A stretch of DNA of 64,000 bases from CBDDFQ01 sp965227035 (GCA_965227035.1 OZ245724.1:1922001-1986000), one strand, 5' to 3'; positions 45,028 through 53,485 are shown, counted from the stretch's first letter. Numbers and translations are program-made. The notes: generated by a model not told the origin, from the letters alone.

Positions 45028-45055
45028 AAACAAAAGAAACGGGGCCGAAGCCCCG
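45028..45055 (-). terminator. Rho-independent terminator after the major capsid gene
   Basis: On the minus strand CGGGGC-TTCG-GCCCCG (45055-45040) is followed by TTTCTTTTGTTT. A UUCG tetraloop and a T-rich tail make this a strong terminator. Dispersed motif copies flank it on both sides. Confidence 0.8.
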
Positions 45056-45061
45056 CTCTTG

Positions 45062-45076
45062 CTAACCTATTAACAG
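45062..45076 (-). repeat. 15-bp dispersed motif, copy 6
   Basis: Reads CTGTTAATAGGTTAG on the minus strand, beginning 2 bp after the capsid stop codon and directly before the terminator. Confidence 0.65.
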
Positions 45077-45077
45077 A

Positions 45078-46070
45078 TTAGTTGACGATCAGAAGCGCGA
45101 GAGCTTCTGGTTTCACGACTTTGTAGCCGTACACCTGCAAACCACGGACGAGATCGCCGAAGTCGTTGGGGTTGCGCAGCGTCTCGGTCTTGGTCATTTG
45201 CGTACCGAACGCGATCGCGGCCTTGTGACCAGCCAAGATCACGCGGCGTGCAACTGCGCCACCTTGAGTCACACCAGCCGGTGCAGCCTTGGTCGGGAAC
45301 GAGTTACCGGCGGTACCACGCGGGAGCTGGTTGCTCACGTACACGGTAAAGCGGTCGATCATGCCGATCATGCCGTTGCGAACCATCGACTTCGGATCGC
45401 CCATGAACTGAGCTTGCGCCAAGTTCGAGGACATCAGGAGCGTGCGGGTCAGCGGGTCGATCACGAGGAATCGTTCCGTCTCAGGCACGTTCTGCTCGTC
45501 CAGCACTGCGGCGAGGAGCAGCAGGGTTGCAAGGACGTTGGACGCGGTCAGCGTGACCGGGGTGTTGTCAGTACCCAGGTTGTACGAGCTGGAGCGAACA
45601 CCTGCGGTGGCACCCTTGTTGGCAGCAGAGCCGCCGGCAAAGTTGTCACGCAGACATGCGTAGTCCATCGCAACGCGCATCTGTTCGGACGCATCGTTGG
45701 AGAACATGTCCATCAGTGCAGGTTGCGACTGATAGGCCAGCACGTCGTTGAGCTGGAAGGAGAACGACTTACCTTGATCGACCACCAGCTCGATGGTGTT
45801 CGGGGTCGGGACTTGGTAGCTCAACGTGCCACCCACGACGTAGTCGCTGATAGCGATGTCGGGGATGTTGTTGATGATGACCTTGTCGCCCACGCCCGTG
45901 ATGTCGCCTTGCCAATTGGTATTGGTGATGGCGGCAAACACCGATGCAGCGTAGAACTTGACGTTCAGCTTGCTCGACCAGATAGCCGGAATGAAGGTGC
46001 CCGAATAAGCAGGCGCGTTGTTGAACGGGGGCGCGACGGGGAATACTGCGCCGGGGGTAATCGTAGACAT
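45078..46070 (-). CDS. Major capsid protein
   Basis: A 330-aa protein starting MSTITPGAVFPVAPPFNNAP. The order portal, scaffold, small head protein, then this gene with its own terminator is that of a capsid gene. The sequence (IWSSKLNVKFYAASVFAAITNTNWQG, later SNQLPRG and a C-terminal VRGLQVYGYKVVKPEAL) matches the major capsid style of HK97-fold phages. High expression is suggested by the private terminator and flanking control motifs. Confidence 0.8.
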   Translation of the reverse strand: MSTITPGAVFPVAPPFNNAPAYSGTFIPAIWSSKLNVKFYAASVFAAITNTNWQGDITGVGDKVIINNIPDIAISDYVVGGTLSYQVPTPNTIELVVDQGKSFSFQLNDVLAYQSQPALMDMFSNDASEQMRVAMDYACLRDNFAGGSAANKGATAGVRSSSYNLGTDNTPVTLTASNVLATLLLLAAVLDEQNVPETERFLVIDPLTRTLLMSSNLAQAQFMGDPKSMVRNGMIGMIDRFTVYVSNQLPRGTAGNSFPTKAAPAGVTQGGAVARRVILAGHKAAIAFGTQMTKTETLRNPNDFGDLVRGLQVYGYKVVKPEALALLIVN

Positions 46071-46088
46071 GGTTTTTTTCCTTTCTTG

Positions 46089-46103
46089 CTAACGTATTTA
46101 CAC
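46089..46103 (-). repeat. 15-bp dispersed motif, copy 7
   Basis: Reads GTGTAAATACGTTAG on the minus strand, between the stop at 46107 and the capsid start at 46070. Confidence 0.7.
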
Positions 46104-46106
46104 GTA

Positions 46107-46445
46107 TTAGGCCGAGACAACTGCTGCGTAGTCGAGCGTGCTCTGCGAGAAGAAGATCGCCGACTTACCGGCAGCGACGGACAAACCGACGTTGACAGTA
46201 CCGTTGTTGATCTTTCCGCCAACCGGGGGGTACACCAGCAACGCGTTCGCGCCGTTGTTCGTGACTACCAAAAGTTGACCGACTCCACCGGGTGCAGGAA
46301 GAATCCCGCCGGTACCGGTACCCACAGTCGCAAACTGCGTAACGCCGCCGGGGATCAGCAGTGCAGTTGCTTGGGAAGCACCCGCTGCGGTCAAGCCCAA
46401 CTCGACGCCACCACACATCATCAGGTCGCAAGATACATATGCCAT
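46107..46445 (-). CDS. Small head protein, possible capsid decoration
   Basis: A 112-aa, Gly/Ala/Val-rich, beta-rich protein (NGANALLVYPPVGGKINNGTVNVG). Small proteins of this type sit next to the capsid gene in several phages and may decorate the shell. This is inferred from position and composition. SD GGAG lies before the start. Confidence 0.55.
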   Translation of the reverse strand: MAYVSCDLMMCGGVELGLTAAGASQATALLIPGGVTQFATVGTGTGGILPAPGGVGQLLVVTNNGANALLVYPPVGGKINNGTVNVGLSVAAGKSAIFFSQSTLDYAAVVSA

Positions 46446-46482
46446 CTCTAACTCCTTCCGCGCTCTCGCGCTTTAGGCGGTG

Positions 46483-47454
46483 TTACTTGGTCACTCGACC
46501 AGCGGCCACCGCCGCATTGATACGTGCTTCCATCGTGAGAGCAGCGTCTTCCCGTCCGTGGTACTTGCCTCGGCGCAGATCGTCGTAGAACGCACTGATT
46601 TCCGATGCGCTAAAACTGTCTGCAACCTGCGTGTCCACTGGTGGGTTGCCACCTGCCCCCCTTCCGGGAGCTTGTTGCTCGTTAAGACTCGGGCCGGGAT
46701 TCACGGGGGTCTGCGTCTGCGTGCTCTTGAACGCATTGAAGATGGCGGCACAGCGTTGTGGATTGAGTTCTTTAGCCGCTGCGTCGAGCGCAACTTGGCG
46801 GGGCAATCCATACACCGGATCGACTTGTCCTAGCCAGTTCAGGAACGGCTCTGACACGTTGATCGCTTCCCAATCTGGAACCAGCGTCGTCATCACACTT
46901 GCGAACGATTGTTCGGAAGCGGCGGCGGTGCTCTTTCCAAGACCGGCTACCTTTTGCTCAATTGCTGCCATGCGGTTAAGCAGTTCAGAAACATGAGCAC
47001 CCAACTCTCCAAGCTCTTGAGTCGCTTGACGACGAACCATCTCAACTAGATCCGCGCCGAAAGCCTCAACATCTTTTGGATCCGGCATTCCAACTGGCTT
47101 GCGATCAGGGCTATCGAGCTTTGCTTTGATAGCTGACAGCGCATCGAGAGCCTGGGTCAACTTGCCTTCCGTATCGCGGTTCGCATCGCGGAGCGTCTTC
47201 ATGTCGGCTCGAAGCATTCCTTCGATCGTCCGAGCTTTCTGCTCCGCAGCGGCCACACGAGCGGCTGCATCGTCAACAACTGGCGCACTCGGTGCTACCG
47301 GTTGAACCATCGGTTCCGCCACGGCCACCGGTACTTGCGGAGCGGGTTGCGTCTGTTGCGGAGCTTGCTGCGCTGGTGCGTGCATCGCTGCTTCAATCGC
47401 TTCCACGGCTTCTACTTGTGCCTGAATGGAACGGGGCAATTTCATCTCTGACAT
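46483..47454 (-). CDS. Scaffolding protein
   Basis: A 323-aa protein with a Pro/Gln-rich N-terminus (residues 25-60), a long helical, coiled-coil-like middle (65-180) and a charged helical C-terminus. It is acidic overall and placed between portal and capsid, as expected for a podovirus scaffold. AGGAGAAAAC precedes the ATG. No protease domain is seen in it. Confidence 0.7.
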   Translation of the reverse strand: MSEMKLPRSIQAQVEAVEAIEAAMHAPAQQAPQQTQPAPQVPVAVAEPMVQPVAPSAPVVDDAAARVAAAEQKARTIEGMLRADMKTLRDANRDTEGKLTQALDALSAIKAKLDSPDRKPVGMPDPKDVEAFGADLVEMVRRQATQELGELGAHVSELLNRMAAIEQKVAGLGKSTAAASEQSFASVMTTLVPDWEAINVSEPFLNWLGQVDPVYGLPRQVALDAAAKELNPQRCAAIFNAFKSTQTQTPVNPGPSLNEQQAPGRGAGGNPPVDTQVADSFSASEISAFYDDLRRGKYHGREDAALTMEARINAAVAAGRVTK

Positions 47455-47535
47455 GTTTTCTCCTGCTGGCTCGAAGGCCGGTGCTAGGTTGGTGAATCCG
47501 TCACGACCACGTCACTGGTCGAGCCGGGGAAAAAC

Positions 47536-47745
47536 TCACCGCTTCAAATTGCCGGCTGCTTGTTCAGCGCGTTGAAGCAGGTGCGCAATGAACTTGATCG
47601 CGCCTTGCGTCTGGTGGATTCGAGCGGGATCAATCGCTTCGACCAGGATCGCTATCTGCCGATCTCGTTCAAGATCCAACAACTCCTTCAACAAGGAGGA
47701 GACGTGGAGCGTGGCGAGGGCAGCGGCTTCGCGTTCTTTATTCAT
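47536..47745 (-). CDS. Small helical phage protein
   Basis: 69 aa, almost wholly helical (ATLHVSSLLKELLDLERDRQIAILV). It lies between portal and scaffold. Function unknown. The 81 bp between this gene and the scaffold start hold nothing recognisable. Confidence 0.6.
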   Translation of the reverse strand: MNKEREAAALATLHVSSLLKELLDLERDRQIAILVEAIDPARIHQTQGAIKFIAHLLQRAEQAAGNLKR

Positions 47746-47751
47746 TACTTG

Positions 47752-47766
47752 CTAACATATTTACAT
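47752..47766 (-). repeat. 15-bp dispersed motif, copy 8
   Basis: Reads ATGTAAATATGTTAG on the minus strand, between the portal stop and the next start at 47745. Confidence 0.7.
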
Positions 47767-47786
47767 GTTTACGGACAAGCGTCCAG

Positions 47787-49889
47787 TTAGGCGGCTGTCG
47801 GCGAAAAGTGATCCGAGACAGGCGCTCCGTTCATGAGCTGCTCTTTACCGGGTTCGGGTTGCTGCTGCATCTGTGCCTGGGCCGCGATCGCAGCGCGGGC
47901 GTCCAGTACAGAAGTTGACGGCACGACCCGGTCGGTGTCCATGTTGAGGGATCGAGCTGTCTCGCGCAGGACGTATGCACGACCGTCCACACCCATGATC
48001 TGCATGTCGATCGGGTTGGCGGTGCGTTGCAGGAATTCGTTGCGACGAACTTGCTCGGCTTCTTTGGTTGCCAGCGACAAAGCGCCGCGTGCAACGATGT
48101 TTACGTCGCCCTTCAAATCCGGGTCGTCGCTATAGCGCATGTTGTGGAAGTAAAGGCGTTCGAGCATCGGCTGGATGATGTGAACGTCGATGTTGCTCAC
48201 CACGTTCTTGATCGTCTTGGATGCGTTGCCGATCATCATCGAAAGGCCCGACGCTGTGCGCCCCGCCCCGCCGGTTCCTTCGTTGCCGGTCATGTAGCGC
48301 GGAATGCCTGACTGTTCATCGGCCATCACGGAGAAGCGTTCGTACACGCTCATCAACTCTTGCGCGTTCGAGGTCGGCTGGAAGAACGTCACCGGGGGTG
48401 CCGTGCTGCCCATCGGGTCGCTCGTTGCTTGGTGGATCTTCCACGGATAGAGCTGTTCGACCGACGCGCCCGCTGGCATGCGGTCGACGTTCACCACGAC
48501 CTGCGGGCCTGATGCGATCCCCAGGTTGTTCGCCATCGCACGCGCTGCGGCGTTGCACATCTTGCAGCAATCCTCGATCAGATCGAACAAGCTGTTGTGC
48601 CAGAAAGCTCCGGGGATGCGATCGAGGCCGGTGGTGTAGTACGGGCGACGTGCCAGCGGGTCAGCGTTGACCGTGCAGCGAATGACCCAATTGCCGATGA
48701 GCCAGACTTCCGCTTCGTATTCTTTGTCCGGGTCGGTGACTGCGCTGGCTTCCATGCCCCACTCGCGCAGCATCTTGCCGCTGACCGGCCCCCAAAACTG
48801 GAGCGCGTCGATCAGGTCGGAGTTCGACTCGCTCGACATCGGATCGCGGCCTTCCGCCTGCGCCTTGTCGGTCAAGATCTGGAGCCACATGTGCAGCCCG
48901 TTGGTGCCGTGGGCGTCAAGCACGGCGGAGATGGCGTCATCGGAATAACCCTCGACACCTTTGAGCGCGGCCAGCTTGCCGCGACTGAGCGTGTGATGCT
49001 CGATGAGCCACGAATCATTCGGGCCGGTGGAATGCGGTGCCGGGTACAGCTTGAACGGATCGACGCGATCCCAATCCTTGCCGAGTTCTTCTTGCAGTTG
49101 CAGCTCGTACTTGCCGCCCATCACCTGCGTCCACTTGAGCACGGTGCGCTTGCGGATGACCGGGCCCTTCAAGATCGCGGTCTTGAAGGTGGTCATGTCG
49201 TCGAGCAGTTCGTCGAACGCTTCGAGCCAGCCGCCTTCCTGGAGCTGATCTTCCATCTTGCGCTCCATCGCCGCAGCCTTTTCCTTGGCGATCGTCATCG
49301 TCTGGTCGGTGACGCGGGCGCGGTAATCGGTGAGGAGCTGGCGCACCTGGTCGCCGGTCATCGCTTGGCCGGCCATCTCTGCATCCATCACCTGCTTCAT
49401 GGCGTTCTGCGCCACTTCCGCAATAAGCTCGGGCGAGATTTCGGGCGACGCCGTCGGCTTGATCGTCCAGGGTTTCTCGTCGCCTCCGCCGATGAGCGCG
49501 TCACGCAAAAGCGCGGCTGCTTGCCGGGCCTTGGTCGAGAACAACATCATGTAGATGTCGGAGCCGCCCTGCGCCCGGATCTCGGCTGCGATCTCCGGCT
49601 CGTACTCGCCACGGCGTGCGCGGACGGCGCGAAGCATGTCGCGCTCCACGGTGCGCTTGGCTTCCTGAGCTTTCTGAAAACAGTTGCGCACGTACCCGGC
49701 CAGCCCTTGAACGACCGGCATGGAGGACTGTTCGACTGCGCGTTGCCGTGCGTCGTCCACTGTCCGCTGCATCACGGACGCGGCGGACTCCATGCGCACC
49801 ATGCCCCCGGAATAGACCGGAGCCGAGGGTGCGTTGAACATGGGCGTGGACGGATTCAGCCCAGGCAGTTGAAGACCGGTGCCTTGCAT
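47787..49889 (-). CDS. Portal protein (short-tailed phage type)
   Basis: A 700-aa protein. Its length and sequence pattern (IYMMLFSTKARQAAALLRDALI; DPFKLYPAPHSTGPND; MTGNEGTGGAGRTASGLSMMIG) fit podovirus head-tail connector portals. These form the dodecameric ring for DNA passage. It follows the large terminase gene. The last 40 residues are Gln/Ala-rich and probably disordered. Confidence 0.85.
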   Translation of the reverse strand: MQGTGLQLPGLNPSTPMFNAPSAPVYSGGMVRMESAASVMQRTVDDARQRAVEQSSMPVVQGLAGYVRNCFQKAQEAKRTVERDMLRAVRARRGEYEPEIAAEIRAQGGSDIYMMLFSTKARQAAALLRDALIGGGDEKPWTIKPTASPEISPELIAEVAQNAMKQVMDAEMAGQAMTGDQVRQLLTDYRARVTDQTMTIAKEKAAAMERKMEDQLQEGGWLEAFDELLDDMTTFKTAILKGPVIRKRTVLKWTQVMGGKYELQLQEELGKDWDRVDPFKLYPAPHSTGPNDSWLIEHHTLSRGKLAALKGVEGYSDDAISAVLDAHGTNGLHMWLQILTDKAQAEGRDPMSSESNSDLIDALQFWGPVSGKMLREWGMEASAVTDPDKEYEAEVWLIGNWVIRCTVNADPLARRPYYTTGLDRIPGAFWHNSLFDLIEDCCKMCNAAARAMANNLGIASGPQVVVNVDRMPAGASVEQLYPWKIHQATSDPMGSTAPPVTFFQPTSNAQELMSVYERFSVMADEQSGIPRYMTGNEGTGGAGRTASGLSMMIGNASKTIKNVVSNIDVHIIQPMLERLYFHNMRYSDDPDLKGDVNIVARGALSLATKEAEQVRRNEFLQRTANPIDMQIMGVDGRAYVLRETARSLNMDTDRVVPSTSVLDARAAIAAQAQMQQQPEPGKEQLMNGAPVSDHFSPTAA

Positions 49890-49904
49890 AAGTTTCCCAA
49901 CTAT

Positions 49905-49919
49905 CTAACTAGTTAACAT
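49905..49919 (-). repeat. 15-bp dispersed motif, copy 9
   Basis: Reads ATGTTAACTAGTTAG on the minus strand, between the terminase stop and the portal start. Confidence 0.65.
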
Positions 49920-49932
49920 TGTCACACGCCAG

Positions 49933-51351
49933 TTAGGTGTAGACAAATCGGCGCTTCACAACTTCCTTGACCCGGACTCCGTATTGCGCGTCGCCCCCCG
50001 GCTGGAAGTGCAGTGCGAGGTATTGCAGTGCCTCGGCAATGTGGCTGAAATGGTTCTTGTCGATCTGCGTTGCAGTCTGACCGCCCGTGTTTTTCTTGTT
50101 GCGGTAGCCCCAATCCATCGCCATCTGGAGGAACGGTACGTCCGGGCCGAAGCGCAGCATGGCGCCCCCACCCGCTTGCCGCATGAGCAGCGACTCGACC
50201 GCCGAGATCCGGCGCTCAGGCAGGTTGGTGGAGGTCTTGATGCACTCGAATCCACGTCGGCGAATCTCTTGCGCGATCGTCACCTCGTTCGCCTGCGACC
50301 GCTGGAAGCAGGCAGGATCGACCACGAACAGCACGTCGCGGTGCGGGATCTTCAAGTCGCGCAGCTTCGGGATGACAAGGAGATCGAGGAACCGGTCGTA
50401 TCCCATCGAGTCGTTCTCCTCGACGAAGGCTTCACCGATCAGGTTGATGACGCCGAGCGCGTTTTCCTGACCGAACACAGCCGCCGCTTGCAGGCCGTTG
50501 TCCGATCCGATGATGATCTTCTTGCTGGCCGTCGGGATCGGCTTGAGCTGATCCGTCGTGATGTGGAAGTCCTTGCGAAACGTGGCGCGGAAGATGGGTT
50601 GACCGAACCCGCCGGCTCCGAACTTGTTCTTGAGGTACACGCCGATCCAGTCGTCACTCTTTCCTGAGATCAGGTTCGAGTAGTAGTCGGGGTGCAGGTT
50701 CTCCAAGTTCTCCGCTTGCGGATTGATCGAGCCATCTTCAAGCAGTGCCGGCGGCTGCATGAAAACTTCGACGTTGTCCGGCGGGTTGGTCATTAACTCG
50801 TGCCAGAAGGTTCCGATCGGTGGCGGGTTGGTCGAGACGATGACGCATGGGTACGTCACGCCGCCCGCATTCTTTGAAGGGAATCGCGCAACCCGGCCTT
50901 GTAAGCCGGAGAAAACTTCGCGGTCAACTTCCCGACCTTCTTCCACCCAAGCCGCCGTGCATTCGACAGACAGCAAGCGTCGCACGTCTTCCGGCGTGTC
51001 CGCTGCCATCATGATGAATTCGGTATGTACGCCCGTGCCATCAGGCAGGCGGATGCGGATCTCGAATGTGTTGTCCGACAAGCGCCATTCGCCGAGCGCG
51101 TGCTCGGGCATCTCGACGAACCACGCGTCGATCAGCGGCTTGATGGTGGACTTGAGCTGCGCCATCGTGTTGCGCAGGATGATGAACTTGCTGCGGCGGA
51201 TGGTCTTGTGCGGATCCTGCTGCAACGCCATTGACCACATCGCCATGAGCGCAGTCGTGGACTTACCTCCCCCGACCGGCCCGCAGATGATCTTGATGAA
51301 CTTGCGGGACTGTAGGAACAGCTTGCCGATCGGGGACGGTTTGAACTTCAT
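49933..51351 (-). CDS. terL: Terminase large subunit
   Basis: A 472-aa packaging motor. The ATPase domain has Walker A GPVGGGKS at 24-31 and a Walker B-like AAWVEEGRE. The C-terminal nuclease domain has acidic residues in IIIGSDNGLQAA and LFVVDPACF. It pumps DNA through the portal and cuts concatemers. Its start overlaps the HslV-like gene by 4 bp. A small terminase subunit is not identified with certainty. Confidence 0.92.
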   Translation of the reverse strand: MKFKPSPIGKLFLQSRKFIKIICGPVGGGKSTTALMAMWSMALQQDPHKTIRRSKFIILRNTMAQLKSTIKPLIDAWFVEMPEHALGEWRLSDNTFEIRIRLPDGTGVHTEFIMMAADTPEDVRRLLSVECTAAWVEEGREVDREVFSGLQGRVARFPSKNAGGVTYPCVIVSTNPPPIGTFWHELMTNPPDNVEVFMQPPALLEDGSINPQAENLENLHPDYYSNLISGKSDDWIGVYLKNKFGAGGFGQPIFRATFRKDFHITTDQLKPIPTASKKIIIGSDNGLQAAAVFGQENALGVINLIGEAFVEENDSMGYDRFLDLLVIPKLRDLKIPHRDVLFVVDPACFQRSQANEVTIAQEIRRRGFECIKTSTNLPERRISAVESLLMRQAGGGAMLRFGPDVPFLQMAMDWGYRNKKNTGGQTATQIDKNHFSHIAEALQYLALHFQPGGDAQYGVRVKEVVKRRFVYT

Positions 51352-51779
51352 ACGGTAAAGGAGTCCACGCCTTTGCCGGTACCGTGATCGAGCGCCGATG
51401 CAACCTCGATGGCTTCGACTGCGGACTTGCCGAGATACATCGCGGCCAGCGCAAAGTCCCGGCCTGAACCCATTGCATGCACAGCCGACTCCACCTCGAA
51501 CGGGATCGGCCCGTCTTCGAGTTTGTAGAGCTTGCCGTCAGGGTAGGCCAGCATGCACGCAGTGAAGTCCGCGGTGCGCTGCTTCGGTGGAAACTTCGAC
51601 GGGTCGCCGCCTGACTCCAGCCAGTACCGTAGCTCCAGCGCAAGTGTCAGGTCACCGGACGCGGCCATGATGACGCCCGTGTTCAGCTTCCAGATCTTCG
51701 TGACCTTGACGCCGTACCCGTTGTTCGTCGCCTGCTTGTCGGCAGCAAGCGTCTTGCCGTCCCAAGCGACCGTCGTCAT
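51348..51779 (-). CDS. HslV/proteasome-beta-like Ntn hydrolase
   Basis: A 143-aa protein starting MTTVAWDGKTLAADKQAT. Removal of Met would expose a Thr nucleophile, as in HslV and proteasome beta subunits. Asp14 and Lys28 sit where the catalytic Asp17 and Lys33 are expected. The block AMGSGRDFALAAMYLGKSAVEA parallels the HslV GSG..YALAAA region. HslV is about 175 aa, so this is a short version. It directly precedes the large terminase. A role in prohead processing or in host protein turnover is inferred. Confidence 0.75.
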   Translation of the reverse strand: MTTVAWDGKTLAADKQATNNGYGVKVTKIWKLNTGVIMAASGDLTLALELRYWLESGGDPSKFPPKQRTADFTACMLAYPDGKLYKLEDGPIPFEVESAVHAMGSGRDFALAAMYLGKSAVEAIEVASALDHGTGKGVDSFTV

Positions 51780-51973
51780 GCGGGGTCAGCTTCGCGTTCT
51801 TCGATGACCAGGCGGCGACCGTCACGCCAGATCGTCTCGATGGCCAGGGCCGTCGGGTGATCGAGCTGCACGGTGCGAATGGTTTGCCACTCACCTTCGC
51901 GGCGCTCTTGCACGCTCACGCGCACGGGATGGTCGGATGTGTCTGCGTTCTCGATGCGAATGTTCTTAGTCAT
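51776..51973 (-). CDS. Small phage protein, unknown
   Basis: A 65-aa beta-rich protein (ENADTSDHPVRVSVQERREGEWQ) with no recognised family. It overlaps both neighbours (4 bp and 8 bp), so it is translated as part of the terminase operon. Confidence 0.6.
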   Translation of the reverse strand: MTKNIRIENADTSDHPVRVSVQERREGEWQTIRTVQLDHPTALAIETIWRDGRRLVIEEREADPA

Positions 51974-52307
51974 TTGCTGCCACCGGGCCTTCCGCTTTGT
52001 CGCCAGTCAGTCGCATCACAGCAAGCATCGAGGCGGTTTGCACATGGTCGATCGCACGACGGATCTCGTCGCCGCATTCAAGCAGTGCGTTGTCGTCGCG
52101 GATGTTCATCAGCAGCGAGATCAGCCCACCGGTCATCACCTTGAGCGCGATGACATCGGGGTTGCCCGAGGGGTTGAACTCCAGGCGAATCTTGCGGCGT
52201 GCCTCCGGCGAAATCGCCAGGTTGACCTGCGCCGTCAGATCTTCAACGCCGGTACGGATTCGTTGTGCAGCCTCGGCGGGCTTGGGAAAGGGAATTGCAT
52301 CAGGCAT
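51966..52307 (-). CDS. Small helical protein, possibly Acb2/Tad1-hairpin-like
   Basis: A 113-aa protein. Residues about 45-103 run FNPSGNPDVIALKVMTGGLIS then IRRAIDHVQTASMLAVMRLTG. This is a two-helix pattern with the N-P-x-G-x-x-x-V and late h-Q-T-x-x-M signatures I associate with the phage Acb2/Tad1 hairpin domain, which sequesters cyclic nucleotide signals of CBASS or Thoeris. The match is by eye and weak. A small terminase role is an alternative because of its position. Confidence 0.4.
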   Translation of the reverse strand: MPDAIPFPKPAEAAQRIRTGVEDLTAQVNLAISPEARRKIRLEFNPSGNPDVIALKVMTGGLISLLMNIRDDNALLECGDEIRRAIDHVQTASMLAVMRLTGDKAEGPVAAND

Positions 52308-52704
52308 CTATGTCATCCATTTTGGGAAAGAACAGATCGAGACAGTCGTCATCCGACTCTGGCAGCTCGGGCGTGGGTTCAGCAGGTTCGGCAGCGGAAA
52401 TCTCTTTCGCCTCGACATCGACGACAGCGGGTGCCAGCGTCACCTGTCCGGTGGAAATGAAGTCGCTTCCGAGATAGACGTTGACCGTGGGCCAGTTGTC
52501 CATCTTCCGGTTGGGTTCGACCTTGACCCCTTCGACGGTATTGGCGACGGTGTTGAACCAGTCGCGGTATGCGTTCGGTGATCCATCGGCACGAACGGCA
52601 TCTGTGTACTCGATCCGCATTACGTCGAGGTCGCCAAGCAGCCCTTCGCGGAATTCGCGGAGTAGCTCGGACTTCGATTCTTTTACGGAGAGTGGTTGAG
52701 ACAC
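52300..52704 (-). CDS. First gene of the structural operon, unknown (possible small terminase)
   Basis: A 134-aa protein with an acidic C-terminus (ESDDDCLDLFFPKMDD) and a helical N-terminus (SKSELLREFREGLLGDLDVMRIE). The start appears to be GTG at 52704, preceded by GGAAG. It overlaps the next gene by 8 bp. Its place upstream of the large terminase makes a small terminase possible, but no HTH is visible. Confidence 0.55.
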   Translation of the reverse strand: MSQPLSVKESKSELLREFREGLLGDLDVMRIEYTDAVRADGSPNAYRDWFNTVANTVEGVKVEPNRKMDNWPTVNVYLGSDFISTGQVTLAPAVVDVEAKEISAAEPAEPTPELPESDDDCLDLFFPKMDDIDA

Positions 52705-52759
52705 AGTGCTTCCAATCAGGTGGGCAGCACCGCAATCCTTTTTTGGAGGTCACCACACC

Positions 52760-52813
52760 ATGTCAGCAGAAGACATCTCACGGTGCGCCCGGATGCAATT
52801 ACAGCACATGTAA
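52760..52813 (+). CDS. Very short reading frame with strong SD
   Basis: GGAGG at 52745-52749 lies 10 nt before ATG. The frame encodes MSAEDISRCARMQLQHM and stops at TAA inside a copy of the dispersed motif. It could be a leader peptide or a chance frame. Confidence 0.25.
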   Translation: MSAEDISRCARMQLQHM

Positions 52814-52822
52814 ACATGTTAG
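52808..52822 (+). repeat. 15-bp dispersed motif, copy 10
   Basis: ATGTAAACATGTTAG on the plus strand, in the divergent region. The TAA ends the 17-codon frame. Confidence 0.7.
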
Positions 52823-52857
52823 TAAAGAAAAGCCCCGCCGGGTTGAATCGGCAGGGC
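52820..52857 (-). terminator. Leftward rho-independent terminator
   Basis: On the minus strand GCCCTGCCG (52857-52849) pairs with CGGCGGGGC (52840-52832) with one mismatch and is followed by TTTTCTTTACT. It would stop leftward transcription before the structural operon. Confidence 0.6.
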
Positions 52858-53032
52858 GAAATACATCACATCGGGAGACAACAAGATCAAGGAAGAACTT
52901 GTCCTACGCAGTATCGGCGTTGTGTCCTACCCGTGTCAATAGTGTTAACACGTATCTGTTGTCTTACGTGGTTACATTTCCTGTCGAGTTAGAACCCGCT
53001 ACATTTCTGCCTTCTTATATATGGAGGTATCT

Positions 53033-53245
53033 ATGAAGGGATTGATCCTGGTCACGGCGCTGGCTTTGTTGGCGGGGTGCTCGGCTGGCGTTGTGGCATC
53101 GAGTGAGCGAAGTGTCGTGGTGTACGCAAACAGCGCCGGGACAGCACAGCCGATCGCGGATGCGCATTGCAAAAAGAATGGCCGTTTCGCTGAGTTCTCG
53201 GGGCAACCGATGGACTTTCAGTTCGCCTATCGGTGCGTAAATTAA
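53033..53245 (+). CDS. Small phage-encoded lipoprotein
   Basis: A 70-aa protein with a signal peptide and lipobox LAGC (Cys16). Ser at +2 predicts the outer membrane. The mature part of about 55 residues is unremarkable. The ATG at 53033 follows TGGAGG. It stands alone upstream of the early genes with its own possible promoter. Such genes are often lysogenic-conversion or superinfection-exclusion lipoproteins, or the o-spanin. An o-spanin is less likely because it is far from the lysis genes. Confidence 0.75.
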   Translation: MKGLILVTALALLAGCSAGVVASSERSVVVYANSAGTAQPIADAHCKKNGRFAEFSGQPMDFQFAYRCVN

Positions 53246-53390
53246 TAGGCAGTCAATAGGTTTACATAGACTCAAAAACCAGTTTTCCATTGTGAGCGGG
53301 TGCTAAGGGCCAGGCCACCCCACCCACTCCGTTGTCCCACCCCCCTCCCCCTGCCAAGTCACCCGGCCAACCACGCCAATCCAGCCCGCC

Positions 53391-53419
53391 GGACGAACGG
53401 CGCGACCCGCCGAATGTCC
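53391..53419 (+). repeat. 29-bp hairpin repeat, copy 1
   Basis: An inverted repeat with outer arms GGACG/TGTCC and inner CGGCGC/CCGCCG, and AA opposite AA between them. Confidence 0.75.
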
Positions 53420-53433
53420 TAGTCTATCTGGAC

Positions 53434-53449
53434 GTGTAAACATGTTTAC
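53434..53449 (+). repeat. Dispersed motif variant, copy 11 (perfect palindrome)
   Basis: GTGTAAACATGTTTAC. Bases 53436-53449 (GTAAACATGTTTAC) are a perfect 14-bp palindrome. Confidence 0.6.
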
Positions 53450-53463
53450 CTCACAATAGAGCC

Positions 53464-53485
53464 ACGTTAGAAATTTCTCTAACGT
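53464..53485. promoter_or_regulatory. Inverted repeat of motif half-sites
   Basis: ACGTTAGA (53464-53471) and TCTAACGT (53478-53485) form a perfect 8-bp inverted repeat. Both arms contain the GTTAG half of the dispersed motif. It sits 28 bp before the gene at 53513 and is likely an operator. Confidence 0.5.

Larger units (their letters stand above)
52705..53032. other. Divergent control region between structural and right early operons
   Basis: A 328-bp gap. It holds a strongly SD-equipped 17-codon frame (52760-52813), a dispersed motif (52808), a leftward terminator (52820-52857), a GTGTTAACAC palindrome near 52948 and a T/A-rich TTATATAT near 53013 that could be a -10 for the lipoprotein gene. 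No longer gene is seen. Confidence 0.5.
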
